Assembly (NCBI GenBank): GCA_009744235.1
Contig: WPHV01000005.1
Coordinates: forward strand, 62,001 to 126,000
DNA from: Gillisella vitis
Lineage (GTDB): Bacteria > Pseudomonadota > Alphaproteobacteria > Rhizobiales > Rhizobiaceae
Direction: 5' to 3'
DNA length: 64,000 nt
The notes beneath the pieces are model-generated. The model was given only the letters and a program-made list of their open reading frames with translations. It was not told the DNA's origin and searched no databases. Positions 16,882 through 25,005 of this stretch are shown piece after piece; position 1 is the first letter of the stretch, and each line of letters begins with the position of its first letter. A program made the translations under genes and the position numbers.

Positions 16882-19835
16882 ATATATTCAGATACTCATC
16901 CGAGGCCAGTTCCCAGCGGTTTTTTGAGCAGAAACAAGCCTTATCCAATCCTGGCCTGTTGCGGCTTGCCGCTGGCCTCCTGGTGGTGCTCCTGGCGCTG
17001 ACGGGGTTTGGCGCGGGCACCAGCCATGCCGCCGAACCGGTGAAGATTTCACGCGACGATACGGCGCTCGACCTGACCGCCACGACGGAAATCCATCTCA
17101 ATCAGGGTGAGGCGTTTCAGGTCTCTACTGCCGCTGGGTCCGATGGCATTCGTCGCCGCATCGAAGTGCGCGCCACCTCAGCGCAGCACCAGGGCGATTG
17201 GGCGGTGTTCGCGCTTGCCAATGTGTCCGACGAGCAGTTGGAGCGGGTGATCGTCGCGCCGCATTATCGGCTCGTCAATTCCAAGGTGTTCTGGCCGGAT
17301 CTCGGCTCGCAGCGGATCATTTCCATTACCCCCAGCGAAGGATTTTCGCTGGACCGGGTGCCGAGTGACGATGCGGACGTGTTTCGCATCACCCTCAATC
17401 CGGGTGCGGTGGTGACGTTCGTGGCCGAACTGGCAACGCCGAACCTGCCGCAGATCTATCTGTGGGAGCCGGATGCCTATAAGGATACGATCAACTCGTT
17501 CACGCTCTATCGCGGCATCGTGCTGGGCATTTCCGGCCTGCTGGCGGTGTTCCTGACCATTCTGTTCGTGGTGCGCGGCACATCCATGCTGCCCGCTGCG
17601 GCCTCGCTGGCCTGGGCGGTGCTCGCCTATATCTGCGTCGATTTCGGCTTTCTTGGCAAGCTGATCAGCATCACCACCCATAGCGAGCAGATCTGGCGAG
17701 CGGGGGCCGAGGTGGGTCTGGCCTCAGGTTTCGTGATCTTTCTCTTTACCTATCTCAACCTCAATCGCTGGCATGTGAACCTCGGCTACGCGACCTTTGC
17801 CTGGATCTTGGGCCTGGTGCTGCTGTTTGGCGTGGCAATCTACGATCCGTCGATTGCCGCAGGCATTGCCCGACTGTCCTTTGCGCTGACGGCCACGGCT
17901 GGGATCGCGCTGATCGTCTATCTCGGCTTCAACCGCTATGACCGCGCCATCCTGCTGGTGCCGACCTGGACGCTGATCATCGTCTGGCTGATTGCCGGCT
18001 GGATGACGGTGACGGGACGGTTGTCGAACGACATCATCCAGCCTGCCCATGGCGGGGCGCTGGTGCTGATCGTGCTGCTGATCGGCTTTACCGTCATGCA
18101 GCACGCCTTTGCTGGCGGTGGCTATAACCAGGGCCTGTTTTCCGATCTGGAGCGGCAATCCCTGGCGCTGACCGGGGCTGGGGACATTGTCTGGGACTGG
18201 GATGTGGCCCGCGACCGGGTGGTGACCATTCCCGATATTTCCACCCGGCTTGGCCTGAGCCACGGCGCGCTGCATGGGGCGGCCCGCAACTGGATTCCCA
18301 GCCTGCATCCCGATGACCGCGACCGGTTTCGCGCCACGCTGGATGTGCTGCTGGAGCACAAGCGCGGACGGCTGAACCACGAATTCCGCATCCGCGCCGA
18401 TGACGGGCATTTCCACTGGCTGCATATCCGCGCCCGGCCCGTGTTGGGAGCCAATGGCGAAATCATCCGCTGCATCGGCACGATTGCCGATGTCACCGAA
18501 CAGAAAAACACCGTCGACCGGCTGTTGCAGGATGCGATCAACGACAATCTCACCGGCTTGCCGAACCGGGAAGTGTTTCTGGATCGCTTGCAGACACTTC
18601 TGACCGTGACCGCCACCGCCGATACGGTGCGCCCGACGGTCATGATCGTCGATATCGACAATTTCGGTCGGGTCAACGACATGCTCGGGATTTCCGCCGG
18701 AGACAATATTCTGATCGCGCTGACCCGGCGGCTGCGCCGCCTGTTAAAGCCGCAGGATACGCTGGCCCGGCTTTCGGGTGACCAGTTCGGCCTGATCCTG
18801 ATTTCGGAGCGCGATCCGGCCAAGGTCGCCGATTTTGCCGACGCTGTCAGCAAGGCGATCATGGTGCCGATCAATTTCGCCAATCGCGAGATCAACCTGA
18901 CCGCCTCCATCGGCTTGGTCTCCTGGGTAGACCAACAGGAAAGCGCTGCCGGGCTGCTATCGGATGCCGAGCTTGCCATGTACCGCGCCAAGCGCGGTGG
19001 CGGCAACAAGGTGGAACCGTTCCGCCCGGCCTTCCGGGGCAGCGTCTCGGAAAAGCTGCAATTGGAAACCGAACTTGCCCGCGCTGTCGAGCGCGGCGAG
19101 TTGACCATGGTCTATCAGCCGATCGTCCGGCTGGATGATGAGGAACTGGCCGGTTTCGAAGCGCTGATGCGCTGGGAACATCCCAAGCGCGGCACGATCT
19201 CCCCGTCTGAATTCATACCTCTGGCGGAAAGCTGCGACCTGATCATGCCGCTTGGCATGTTCGCGCTGGAGCGGGCGGCAACCGATCTGGTGGAATGGGA
19301 AAAACAGACGGGCGAAATGCCGATTTTCGTCTCCGTCAACCTGTCCAGCGCCCAGCTGATCAACAACACGCTCTATACCGACATTCGCAGCCTGCTCAGC
19401 CGAGTCAATTGCAATCCGGCCCGGCTGAAACTGGAACTGACCGAATCCGTCGTGGTCGAAAATCCCGAACAGGCACGGCTGGTGCTGGAAAAGCTGAAGG
19501 ATATCGGGCTCAGTCTCGCCTTGGATGATTTCGGCACCGGCTATTCCTCGCTGTCCTATCTGACCCGCTTTCCCTTCGATACGCTGAAACTCGACCGGGA
19601 ACTGGTGACCGATACCAGCGAGCGGCGCAATATCCTGCTGCGCTCGGTGATCGGAATGGCCAAGGACATGGGCATGGATGTCGTGGCGGAAGGCATAGCC
19701 AGCGAGGATGACGGCGACGAACTGGCCCAAATGGGCTGCCATTACGGCCAGAGCTTCCTCTACGGCGCCCCGGTTGGCCCGGAAGCGGTCATGCGCCTTT
19801 TGAAAGACCAGCAACAGCGGGCAAAGCGGGCTTGA
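16878..19835 (+). CDS. Membrane PAS-GGDEF-EAL protein, probable c-di-GMP phosphodiesterase
   Basis: 985 residues. N-terminal signal/anchor ending SHAA (~52), an extracytoplasmic beta-rich domain (~55-200), a block of seven or so membrane helices (~205-410), a PAS domain (~434-541, ending GTIADVTEQK), GGDEF (~556-704) and EAL (~729-974). The GGDEF active-site motif is degenerate, reading SGDQF, so cyclase activity is unlikely. The EAL domain keeps FEALMRWEHP, ELTESVVVE and LDDFGTGYSSLSYL, so c-di-GMP hydrolysis is expected. Start at MNIFRYSSE because it overlaps the acetyltransferase stop (ATGA). The 5' sensory part resembles 7TM-DISM receptors. Confidence 0.92.
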   Translation: MNIFRYSSEASSQRFFEQKQALSNPGLLRLAAGLLVVLLALTGFGAGTSHAAEPVKISRDDTALDLTATTEIHLNQGEAFQVSTAAGSDGIRRRIEVRATSAQHQGDWAVFALANVSDEQLERVIVAPHYRLVNSKVFWPDLGSQRIISITPSEGFSLDRVPSDDADVFRITLNPGAVVTFVAELATPNLPQIYLWEPDAYKDTINSFTLYRGIVLGISGLLAVFLTILFVVRGTSMLPAAASLAWAVLAYICVDFGFLGKLISITTHSEQIWRAGAEVGLASGFVIFLFTYLNLNRWHVNLGYATFAWILGLVLLFGVAIYDPSIAAGIARLSFALTATAGIALIVYLGFNRYDRAILLVPTWTLIIVWLIAGWMTVTGRLSNDIIQPAHGGALVLIVLLIGFTVMQHAFAGGGYNQGLFSDLERQSLALTGAGDIVWDWDVARDRVVTIPDISTRLGLSHGALHGAARNWIPSLHPDDRDRFRATLDVLLEHKRGRLNHEFRIRADDGHFHWLHIRARPVLGANGEIIRCIGTIADVTEQKNTVDRLLQDAINDNLTGLPNREVFLDRLQTLLTVTATADTVRPTVMIVDIDNFGRVNDMLGISAGDNILIALTRRLRRLLKPQDTLARLSGDQFGLILISERDPAKVADFADAVSKAIMVPINFANREINLTASIGLVSWVDQQESAAGLLSDAELAMYRAKRGGGNKVEPFRPAFRGSVSEKLQLETELARAVERGELTMVYQPIVRLDDEELAGFEALMRWEHPKRGTISPSEFIPLAESCDLIMPLGMFALERAATDLVEWEKQTGEMPIFVSVNLSSAQLINNTLYTDIRSLLSRVNCNPARLKLELTESVVVENPEQARLVLEKLKDIGLSLALDDFGTGYSSLSYLTRFPFDTLKLDRELVTDTSERRNILLRSVIGMAKDMGMDVVAEGIASEDDGDELAQMGCHYGQSFLYGAPVGPEAVMRLLKDQQQRAKRA

Positions 19836-19849
19836 TCATACCGGAGGGC

Positions 19850-19874
19850 GGGGCTGTTCAGGCCCTGGTTTTTT
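19850..19874 (+). terminator. Terminator of the GGDEF-EAL gene
   Basis: GGGGC, loop TGTTCAG, GCCCT, then GG and seven T. A short stem with one G-U pair followed by a good T-run, 15 bp after the stop codon. It abuts the stop of the convergent ArsR gene. Confidence 0.45.
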
Positions 19875-20582
19875 TCACGCCATCCAGTCTTCCGTAACCC
19901 CGAATTGCGCCCGAAAGCCCTGCTGTCCGGCCTGGGTGATCCTCAGCGCCCTGCCCTGCGGCTGGCGCGCCACCCAGCCCAGGTCCAGCATTCTGTCCAG
20001 CAAGGCCGCGCCCAGCCGTCCGGCCAGATGCGGGCGCCGCTCGCTCCAGTCAAGGCAGGTGCGGCAGAACGGCCGTCCGCGTGGTGTGGTCGGGGAAAGA
20101 TCGATGCCGAAATCACAGAAAAACTGCTGGCCGGGTGGTGTCAGCGTCACCGCCTCCTCCCCCAGTTCGATATAGCCCTTGGTTTGCAAGCCATCGGCCA
20201 GCGCTACGCCGAGACGACCGGCGATGTGATCGTAACAACTGCGCGCCGAGCGTAGCGCCAGATCCTTCGGGCCAACAGGATGCAGGCGTCGCGGCCCGTC
20301 AGCGGCAAGCGACATCAGCGTCTCCATCGCCGCGGCGACAGCGCGCCCGGCCAGACGGTAATAGCGGTGACGGCCCTGTTTTTCGACCGACAGCAGACGG
20401 CCTTCGACCATCCTGGCCAGGTGCCCACTGGCGGTCTGGGCGCTGACACCGCCATGCAGCGCCAGTTCGCCTGCGGTTAACGCCTGCCCGCCCATCAGGG
20501 CGATCAGCATATTGGCGCGGGCCGGGTCCCCCATCAGGGCGGCAATTTCAGCCAGCATGTTTCCAGATGCGATGTTCGACAT
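19875..20582 (-). CDS. ArsR-family transcriptional regulator with long C-terminal domain
   Basis: 235 residues from MSNIASGNML. The winged helix-turn-helix occupies residues ~10-90 (ALTAGELALHGGVSAQTASGHLARM, then EKQGRHRYYRLA). The C-terminal ~140 residues include RSCYDHIAGRLGVALADGL and the Cys-containing PFCRTCLDWSERRPHLAGRLGAALL, a pattern seen in a subgroup of ArsR regulators larger than the metal sensors. The effector is unknown. It is divergent from an EamA transporter with 125 bp between, so it probably controls that gene. Confidence 0.87.
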   Translation of the reverse strand: MSNIASGNMLAEIAALMGDPARANMLIALMGGQALTAGELALHGGVSAQTASGHLARMVEGRLLSVEKQGRHRYYRLAGRAVAAAMETLMSLAADGPRRLHPVGPKDLALRSARSCYDHIAGRLGVALADGLQTKGYIELGEEAVTLTPPGQQFFCDFGIDLSPTTPRGRPFCRTCLDWSERRPHLAGRLGAALLDRMLDLGWVARQPQGRALRITQAGQQGFRAQFGVTEDWMA

Positions 20583-20707
20583 GACCTCAATATAGGCCGC
20601 TGAACAGCAATTGTCATCATACAACACTTCGGCTATGGCCGAAGCATTATCATCAGCGACTGGGCTACCAAGGCACATCAAACCATCCCGATAGAAAGTG
20701 ATAGTCC

Positions 20708-21640
20708 ATGGAAAAACCGGTCCTTTTAAAAGAACTTGCCCTGCTTTTGGCCTTAGCAACCGTTTGGGGCGCTGCCTACAGTTTCATCCGCATCGGGGTG
20801 GAGACCATCCCACCGATCACGCTGATTGCCACCCGCACCCTGCTGGCTGGCAGCTTGTTGCTTGCCATTCTGCGGATGCGCGGCATGACACTGCCCCGCG
20901 ACAGCGCAACCTGGCGGCGGTTCTTTATCCAGTCCTGCCTCAACAGCGCCTTGCCCTTCACCCTGATTGCCTGGGCGGAACTGCATGTCGAGGCCGGGCT
21001 TGCCGTGATCCTCAATGCCTTGACGCCGATCTTCACCTTCCTGATCACCGTCGCCTTCACCCGGCATGAACATGTCGGCCTGCCCAAACTGCTTGGCGTT
21101 TTGTTGGGAATTTCTGGCACCTGCCTGATCGTCGGCTTCAACGCTTTTCATTCCGCCGGAACCGATCTCGTTGCGCAATGCGCCGTCATCCTGGCATCGG
21201 CCTGCTATGCGATGGCCGCGATTTTCGGGAGGAATTTTAAGGGACTTGACCCGATGATGCCCGCTGCCGGCTCGCTTTTGTGCGGAGCGGCTATGCTTAT
21301 TCCGCTCAGCCTGATCGTGGACAAGCCCTGGACGCTGGCCGTCTCCACCTCTTCGCTAGCGGCCCTGCTGGCGCTCTCGGTGTTTTCCACCGCGCTGGCA
21401 TTTGTCATCTATTTCCGGCTTGTCCATACGCTCGGCTCGGTCGCCACCACATCCCAGGCCTATCTGCGGGTGCCGATCGGGGTCGGCATTGGCGCGATTT
21501 TTCTGGGGGAGCGCTATAGCCCGACCGTGCTCGCCGGTCTCGTCCTGGTCGTGGCCGGTGTCATCGTCATGACCCTGCCCGCTTCGCTCAGTCTGCCCCG
21601 CATCTTTCGCCCGCTGCGACGCAAACCTCAACAGCCCTGA
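20708..21640 (+). CDS. EamA / DMT-family transporter
   Basis: 310 residues, about ten membrane helices in two EamA repeats (ALATVWGAAYSFIRIGVETI starts the first; CYAMAAIFGRNFKG the second). The C-terminus is basic (RPLRRKPQQP). DMT proteins of this kind export amino acids or metabolites; substrate unknown. Divergent from an ArsR regulator. Its stop directly abuts the stop of the YqgE gene on the other strand. Confidence 0.9.
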   Translation: MEKPVLLKELALLLALATVWGAAYSFIRIGVETIPPITLIATRTLLAGSLLLAILRMRGMTLPRDSATWRRFFIQSCLNSALPFTLIAWAELHVEAGLAVILNALTPIFTFLITVAFTRHEHVGLPKLLGVLLGISGTCLIVGFNAFHSAGTDLVAQCAVILASACYAMAAIFGRNFKGLDPMMPAAGSLLCGAAMLIPLSLIVDKPWTLAVSTSSLAALLALSVFSTALAFVIYFRLVHTLGSVATTSQAYLRVPIGVGIGAIFLGERYSPTVLAGLVLVVAGVIVMTLPASLSLPRIFRPLRRKPQQP

Positions 21641-22246
21641 TCAGGCGTGGCCAGCCTCTGCCGACAGGGTGGCGGGGCTGATGCCGATCAGGGCAAGTGC
21701 CCGGTCGTACTTGTCCTCCAGCACCGGATCGAAGATCAGGTCTTCTGAGGCCGGGCAATTCAGCCAGCCATTGTTGGCGATCTCCGCCTCCAGTTGACCT
21801 GGCCCCCAGCCGGCATAGCCAAGCAGCATAGTGGCACGCGCCGGGCCGCGCCCATCGGAAATGGCGCGGACGATGTCGAGCGTCGCGGTCAGGGAAATAT
21901 CGTCGCTGACCGGAATGCTGCTGTCGCTGAGGTAATCGTCGGAATGCAGCACAAAGCCGCGACCGGTTTCCACCGGGCCGCCGCATTGAATGGGGAAGTT
22001 GCGGGCATGGTCCGGCAGCATGATCGCGTCATGCTGGTCGATCAGGTCGAGATGCAGCAGGATTTCGGCGAATTTGACCGGCTGGGTCCGGTTGATGATA
22101 AAGCCCATGGCCCCCGCCGTCGTATGGGCGCAGACATAGACGACACTGCGGGCGAAATTGCCATCCGGCATGCCGGGCATGGCGATCAGGAAATGGCCAT
22201 CAAGAAAGCCTCGTTCGCGGTCAGACTTCAATGTCAAAAAAGCCAT
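21641..22246 (-). CDS. YqgE/AlgH family protein (UPF0301)
   Basis: 201 residues. Family signatures: [37 protein letters not shown] near the start, then [14 protein letters not shown] and [15 protein letters not shown]. The function of the family is poorly defined; it has been linked to regulation in some pseudomonads. GGAGGCAGC precedes the ATG at 22246. It faces away from the DsbD-like gene; the gap between carries a family A repeat. Confidence 0.93.
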   Translation of the reverse strand: MAFLTLKSDRERGFLDGHFLIAMPGMPDGNFARSVVYVCAHTTAGAMGFIINRTQPVKFAEILLHLDLIDQHDAIMLPDHARNFPIQCGGPVETGRGFVLHSDDYLSDSSIPVSDDISLTATLDIVRAISDGRGPARATMLLGYAGWGPGQLEAEIANNGWLNCPASEDLIFDPVLEDKYDRALALIGISPATLSAEAGHA

Positions 22247-22277
22247 GCTGCCTCCGGTCTGTTCGGGGTGCCGATCT

Positions 22278-22338
22278 AAAGCATTTCCAACCAAAGTGTG
22301 TCGCGGTTTGGCGTATGGAAATGCGTCAAACAAAGATA
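22278..22338 (+). repeat. Dispersed palindromic repeat, family A, copy 2
   Basis: Contains AGCATTTCC, AAGTGTGTCGCGGTTTGGCG, AAATGCGT and AAACAAAGAT in the same order as the copy at 12375-12437. The two outer words (AGCATTTCC and GGAAATGC) are inverted repeats, so the element can fold into a hairpin. It lies about 32 bp upstream of the YqgE start. Confidence 0.65.
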
Positions 22339-22455
22339 TGTGGCGCAAGTCATGCACCTCAAGATGAGCCATCACCGGCCATCAATCAACCGAAAATGAT
22401 AAAACCGTCAAAAGCGTGATTGGCAGCAGCCATGGCGCCAGTCTAAATAGCCAGC

Positions 22456-23334
22456 ATGATCCATCCAGGTTTTTTCATCCGGCCGGTTTTCGCCCTGTTT
22501 CCAGCCCTGCTCACCGCTCTGCTGATGCTGCTGCCATCGGGCAGCGCCCATGCCGCTACCTCCGCCTGGGCCACCAGCGATGGTGGTCGCATGCGGCTGG
22601 TTGTGCTGCCGCCCTCCCCCGACGGCACACGCCAGGCGGGCCTGCAAATTGAGCCGAACGATGGCTGGTTCACTTATTGGCGTGAGCCGGGCGATAGCGG
22701 CATCCCCCCGCAGCTGACCACTGCCCCGGATGCAAAACTCATCCCTTCACCGCTCAGCTTTCCCGTGCCGAAGCGGATGGATATCGGCAGCGTGCGCGAC
22801 GTCGGTTACGACCATCCGGTGGTCTTTCCCTTCACGCTCAAAAGCACGCAGGATGATTGGCAAAGCCCGCTGCGGCTGACAGCCTTTATCGGCATGTGCC
22901 GCAATATCTGTATTCCGTTTCAGGCGGAATTGAGCGTCGATCTGAGTGGCGAGGAAACCACTGATGTCAGCGAGGCAAAGCTGATTGACAAGGCGAAATC
23001 CAAGCTGCCCGCCACCGCAGCGGAGGATTTCTACGTCTCGGATTTCCACATGGCAGATGATCTCTCCAGCCTTGATGTGTCGCTGATCCTGCCGGAAGGC
23101 TCCAAGGACGACCCGCGCATTCTGGTGACTGGCCCGGATGGATATCTGTTTACCGAATACAAGACGCTGTCGAGCAAGGGCAATAACCGGACCCTGCAAA
23201 TCGCCCTACCGAAACTGCCGCGCCATTATTCGATCAATGGCAAGATCTGGCATATCCTGGTGGCCGCCGGCAACAAACGGACCATGGAAGCCCCGCTTGC
23301 CTTCGGAACAGGCCGCCCTATAGTGCGACCCTGA
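22456..23334 (+). CDS. Periplasmic DsbD N-terminal-domain protein
   Basis: 292 residues. A signal peptide ends SAHA (~34). The rest matches the DsbD N-terminal (alpha) domain: LQIEPNDGWFTYWREPGDSGIPP, then a redox pair in MCRNICIPFQ (C-x3-C). In DsbD this domain receives electrons from the membrane part and passes them to DsbC or CcmG-type partners. Here no membrane or thioredoxin domain follows, so another protein must supply electrons. The periplasmic location is inferred from the signal peptide. Confidence 0.85.
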   Translation: MIHPGFFIRPVFALFPALLTALLMLLPSGSAHAATSAWATSDGGRMRLVVLPPSPDGTRQAGLQIEPNDGWFTYWREPGDSGIPPQLTTAPDAKLIPSPLSFPVPKRMDIGSVRDVGYDHPVVFPFTLKSTQDDWQSPLRLTAFIGMCRNICIPFQAELSVDLSGEETTDVSEAKLIDKAKSKLPATAAEDFYVSDFHMADDLSSLDVSLILPEGSKDDPRILVTGPDGYLFTEYKTLSSKGNNRTLQIALPKLPRHYSINGKIWHILVAAGNKRTMEAPLAFGTGRPIVRP

Positions 23335-23411
23335 CAGTCTATCAAACAGGCTCTGCGGTCAGGGCGACGATTGAATAGAGTGCGACGCTTAGCAAAATGA
23401 GGAGAGATTTC

Positions 23412-23897
23412 ATGACGATTGCAATTGGCGAGACGATACCGGCAGCCACATTCAAGGAAAAGACCGCGGATGGCCCGGTTGAGATCAGCACCGAGGAACT
23501 GTTCAAGGGCAAGAAGGTTGTCCTGTTTGCCGTACCCGGTGCCTTCACCCCCACCTGTACGCTGAACCATCTGCCCGGCTATCTGGAGCACCGCGATGCG
23601 CTTCTAGCCAAGGGCGTCGATGAGATCGCCGTCCTCTCCGTCAATGACTGGCATGTCATGGGCGCCTGGGCGCAGCAGAGCGGCGGCATGGGCAAGATCC
23701 ATTTCCTGGCCGATTGGGACGCCAGTTTCTCCAAGGCGCTTGGCCTTGACATGGACCTGTCGGCTGGCGCGCTCGGCGTGCGTTCCAAGCGCTATTCCAT
23801 GCTGGTGGAAGATGGCGTGGTGAAAAGCCTCGATATCGAGGAAAATCCCGGTCAGGCCACGGTTTCCTCCGCGCAAGCCATGCTGGAACGACTGTAA
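23412..23897 (+). CDS. Peroxiredoxin, 1-Cys Prx5 type
   Basis: 161 residues, starting at MTIAIGETIP with GAGGAGAG before it. The peroxidatic cysteine is in VPGAFTPTCTLNHLPGY (Cys49). No second cysteine is present anywhere, so it must use an outside thiol (glutathione/glutaredoxin or similar) for recycling. Family role: reduction of hydrogen and organic peroxides in the cytoplasm. A good terminator follows at 23960. Confidence 0.94.
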   Translation: MTIAIGETIPAATFKEKTADGPVEISTEELFKGKKVVLFAVPGAFTPTCTLNHLPGYLEHRDALLAKGVDEIAVLSVNDWHVMGAWAQQSGGMGKIHFLADWDASFSKALGLDMDLSAGALGVRSKRYSMLVEDGVVKSLDIEENPGQATVSSAQAMLERL

Positions 23898-23959
23898 GCT
23901 TTCTCTTTTCCCCGTTTTGTGGGTAATGCTGCCTTGCAGCGCTCTGCACATAAAACCCA

Positions 23960-23989
23960 CCCCGGAGGCTCACGCTTCCGGGGTTTTTT
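23960..23989 (+). terminator. Intrinsic terminator of the peroxiredoxin gene
   Basis: CCCCGGAGG pairs with CTTCCGGGG (one G-U pair) around a 6-base loop and is followed by TTTTTTC. Confidence 0.8.
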
Positions 23990-24060
23990 CATGAAACATA
24001 GATAGGCTGGGATACGACTCCCACATCCCGTAAGAAAGGCTTGCCATCGATTTGCCATTA

Positions 24061-24093
24061 TTGTTATATCGTTACACGTAACGTTATTACATA
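24061..24093. promoter_or_regulatory. Candidate zinc-repressor (Zur-like) operator
   Basis: AT-rich inverted repeats lie 26-58 bp upstream of the small ORF that opens the metal ABC operon. CGTTAC-AC-GTAACG (24070-24083) is a perfect 6-bp palindrome, flanked by TGTTATATCGTTACA and GTAACGTTATTAC. The style (GTTAT/ATAAC, TAAC) is like alphaproteobacterial Zur sites. The match is by eye only. Confidence 0.45.
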
Positions 24094-24118
24094 AATAAGA
24101 CACATCGGAGTGCGAGCC

Positions 24119-24244
24119 TTGCAGGACGAAGATCCCATCTTTCCCAGTTTACTGGCACGGTCCGCCGTGATGCGACTGGGTTTTGCGCTGGTGCTCATCG
24201 GCCTGACCTGGCTTGCCATTCAATGGGCGGTGGCCCTGCCATGA
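24119..24244 (+). CDS. Small membrane protein (41 aa) leading the zinc ABC operon
   Basis: Not recognised as a named family. A 41-codon frame starting TTG (LQDEDPIFPSLLARSAVMRL in the first twenty) and ending with a hydrophobic helix GFALVLIGLTWLAIQWAVAL, so it should be a single-pass inner membrane peptide. GGAG lies eight bases before the TTG. Its stop overlaps the ATG of the ATPase gene (ATGA at 24241-24244), so translation of the transporter is likely coupled to it. A GTG three codons upstream is possible but sits on the ribosome site. It may be a transporter accessory subunit or just a leader. Confidence 0.6.
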   Translation: MQDEDPIFPSLLARSAVMRLGFALVLIGLTWLAIQWAVALP

Positions 24245-25005
24245 ACAATGCCGCGATCCGGCTTACCAATCTGACTGTCGCCTATGACAGGCACCCGGCT
24301 GTGCATCACGTCCATGGCGTGATCGAGGCTGGCAGCCTGACGGCGATTGCCGGGCCGAACGGGGCGGGAAAATCCACCTTGCTGAAGGCGATTATCGGTG
24401 AATTGCGCCCCGCCGAAGGCACGGTGGAGCATAACCTGAAGCGCACCGATTTCGGCTATCTGCCGCAGGCCGCCGACATCAACCGGCGCTTTCCGATCAG
24501 TGTGTTCGACACGGTGCTGATGGGCGCCTGGCGCAATAGCGGTGCCTTTGGCCGTATCGCCAGATCCGACATGGACAAAGCTGGCCAGGCGCTGGCAATG
24601 GTCGGGCTGCAAGGCTTTGAGAAGCGCCATATCGGCGCACTATCCGCCGGCCAGTTCCAGCGGGTGCTGTTTGCCCGGCTGCTGCTACAGGATGCCAAAG
24701 TGATCCTGCTGGACGAGCCTTTCACCGCAATCGATGCCCGCACCACCCGCGACCTGATCGACATTATCCGCGGCTGGCATGGCGATGGCCGCACGGTGGT
24801 TGCGGTTCTGCATGATTTCGACCAGGTGCGCAGCCATTTCCCCGAGACTTTGCTTCTCGCCCGCGAGCTGGTCAGCTGGGGTCCGACCCAGGACGCCTTG
24901 TCGTCTGCCAATCTGCTCAAGGCCCGCGCCATGGCCGAGCGCTGGGACGAGGATGCCGAGGTCTGCCGCCCGGCAGACCAGAAAACATCAAGGCCCGCCG
25001 CATGA
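24241..25005 (+). CDS. troC: Zinc/manganese ABC transporter ATP-binding protein
   Basis: 254 residues. Walker A GPNGAGKST (38-46), the signature LSAGQFQR, Walker B VILLDEPFTAID and the H-loop VLHDFDQV are all present, so the protein is an intact ABC ATPase on the cytoplasmic side. It heads a compact run of ATPase, permease and binding protein, as in the TroCBA zinc importer of Agrobacterium, from which the symbol is taken by analogy. Its 3' end overlaps the permease by four bases. Confidence 0.9.
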   Translation: MNNAAIRLTNLTVAYDRHPAVHHVHGVIEAGSLTAIAGPNGAGKSTLLKAIIGELRPAEGTVEHNLKRTDFGYLPQAADINRRFPISVFDTVLMGAWRNSGAFGRIARSDMDKAGQALAMVGLQGFEKRHIGALSAGQFQRVLFARLLLQDAKVILLDEPFTAIDARTTRDLIDIIRGWHGDGRTVVAVLHDFDQVRSHFPETLLLARELVSWGPTQDALSSANLLKARAMAERWDEDAEVCRPADQKTSRPAA

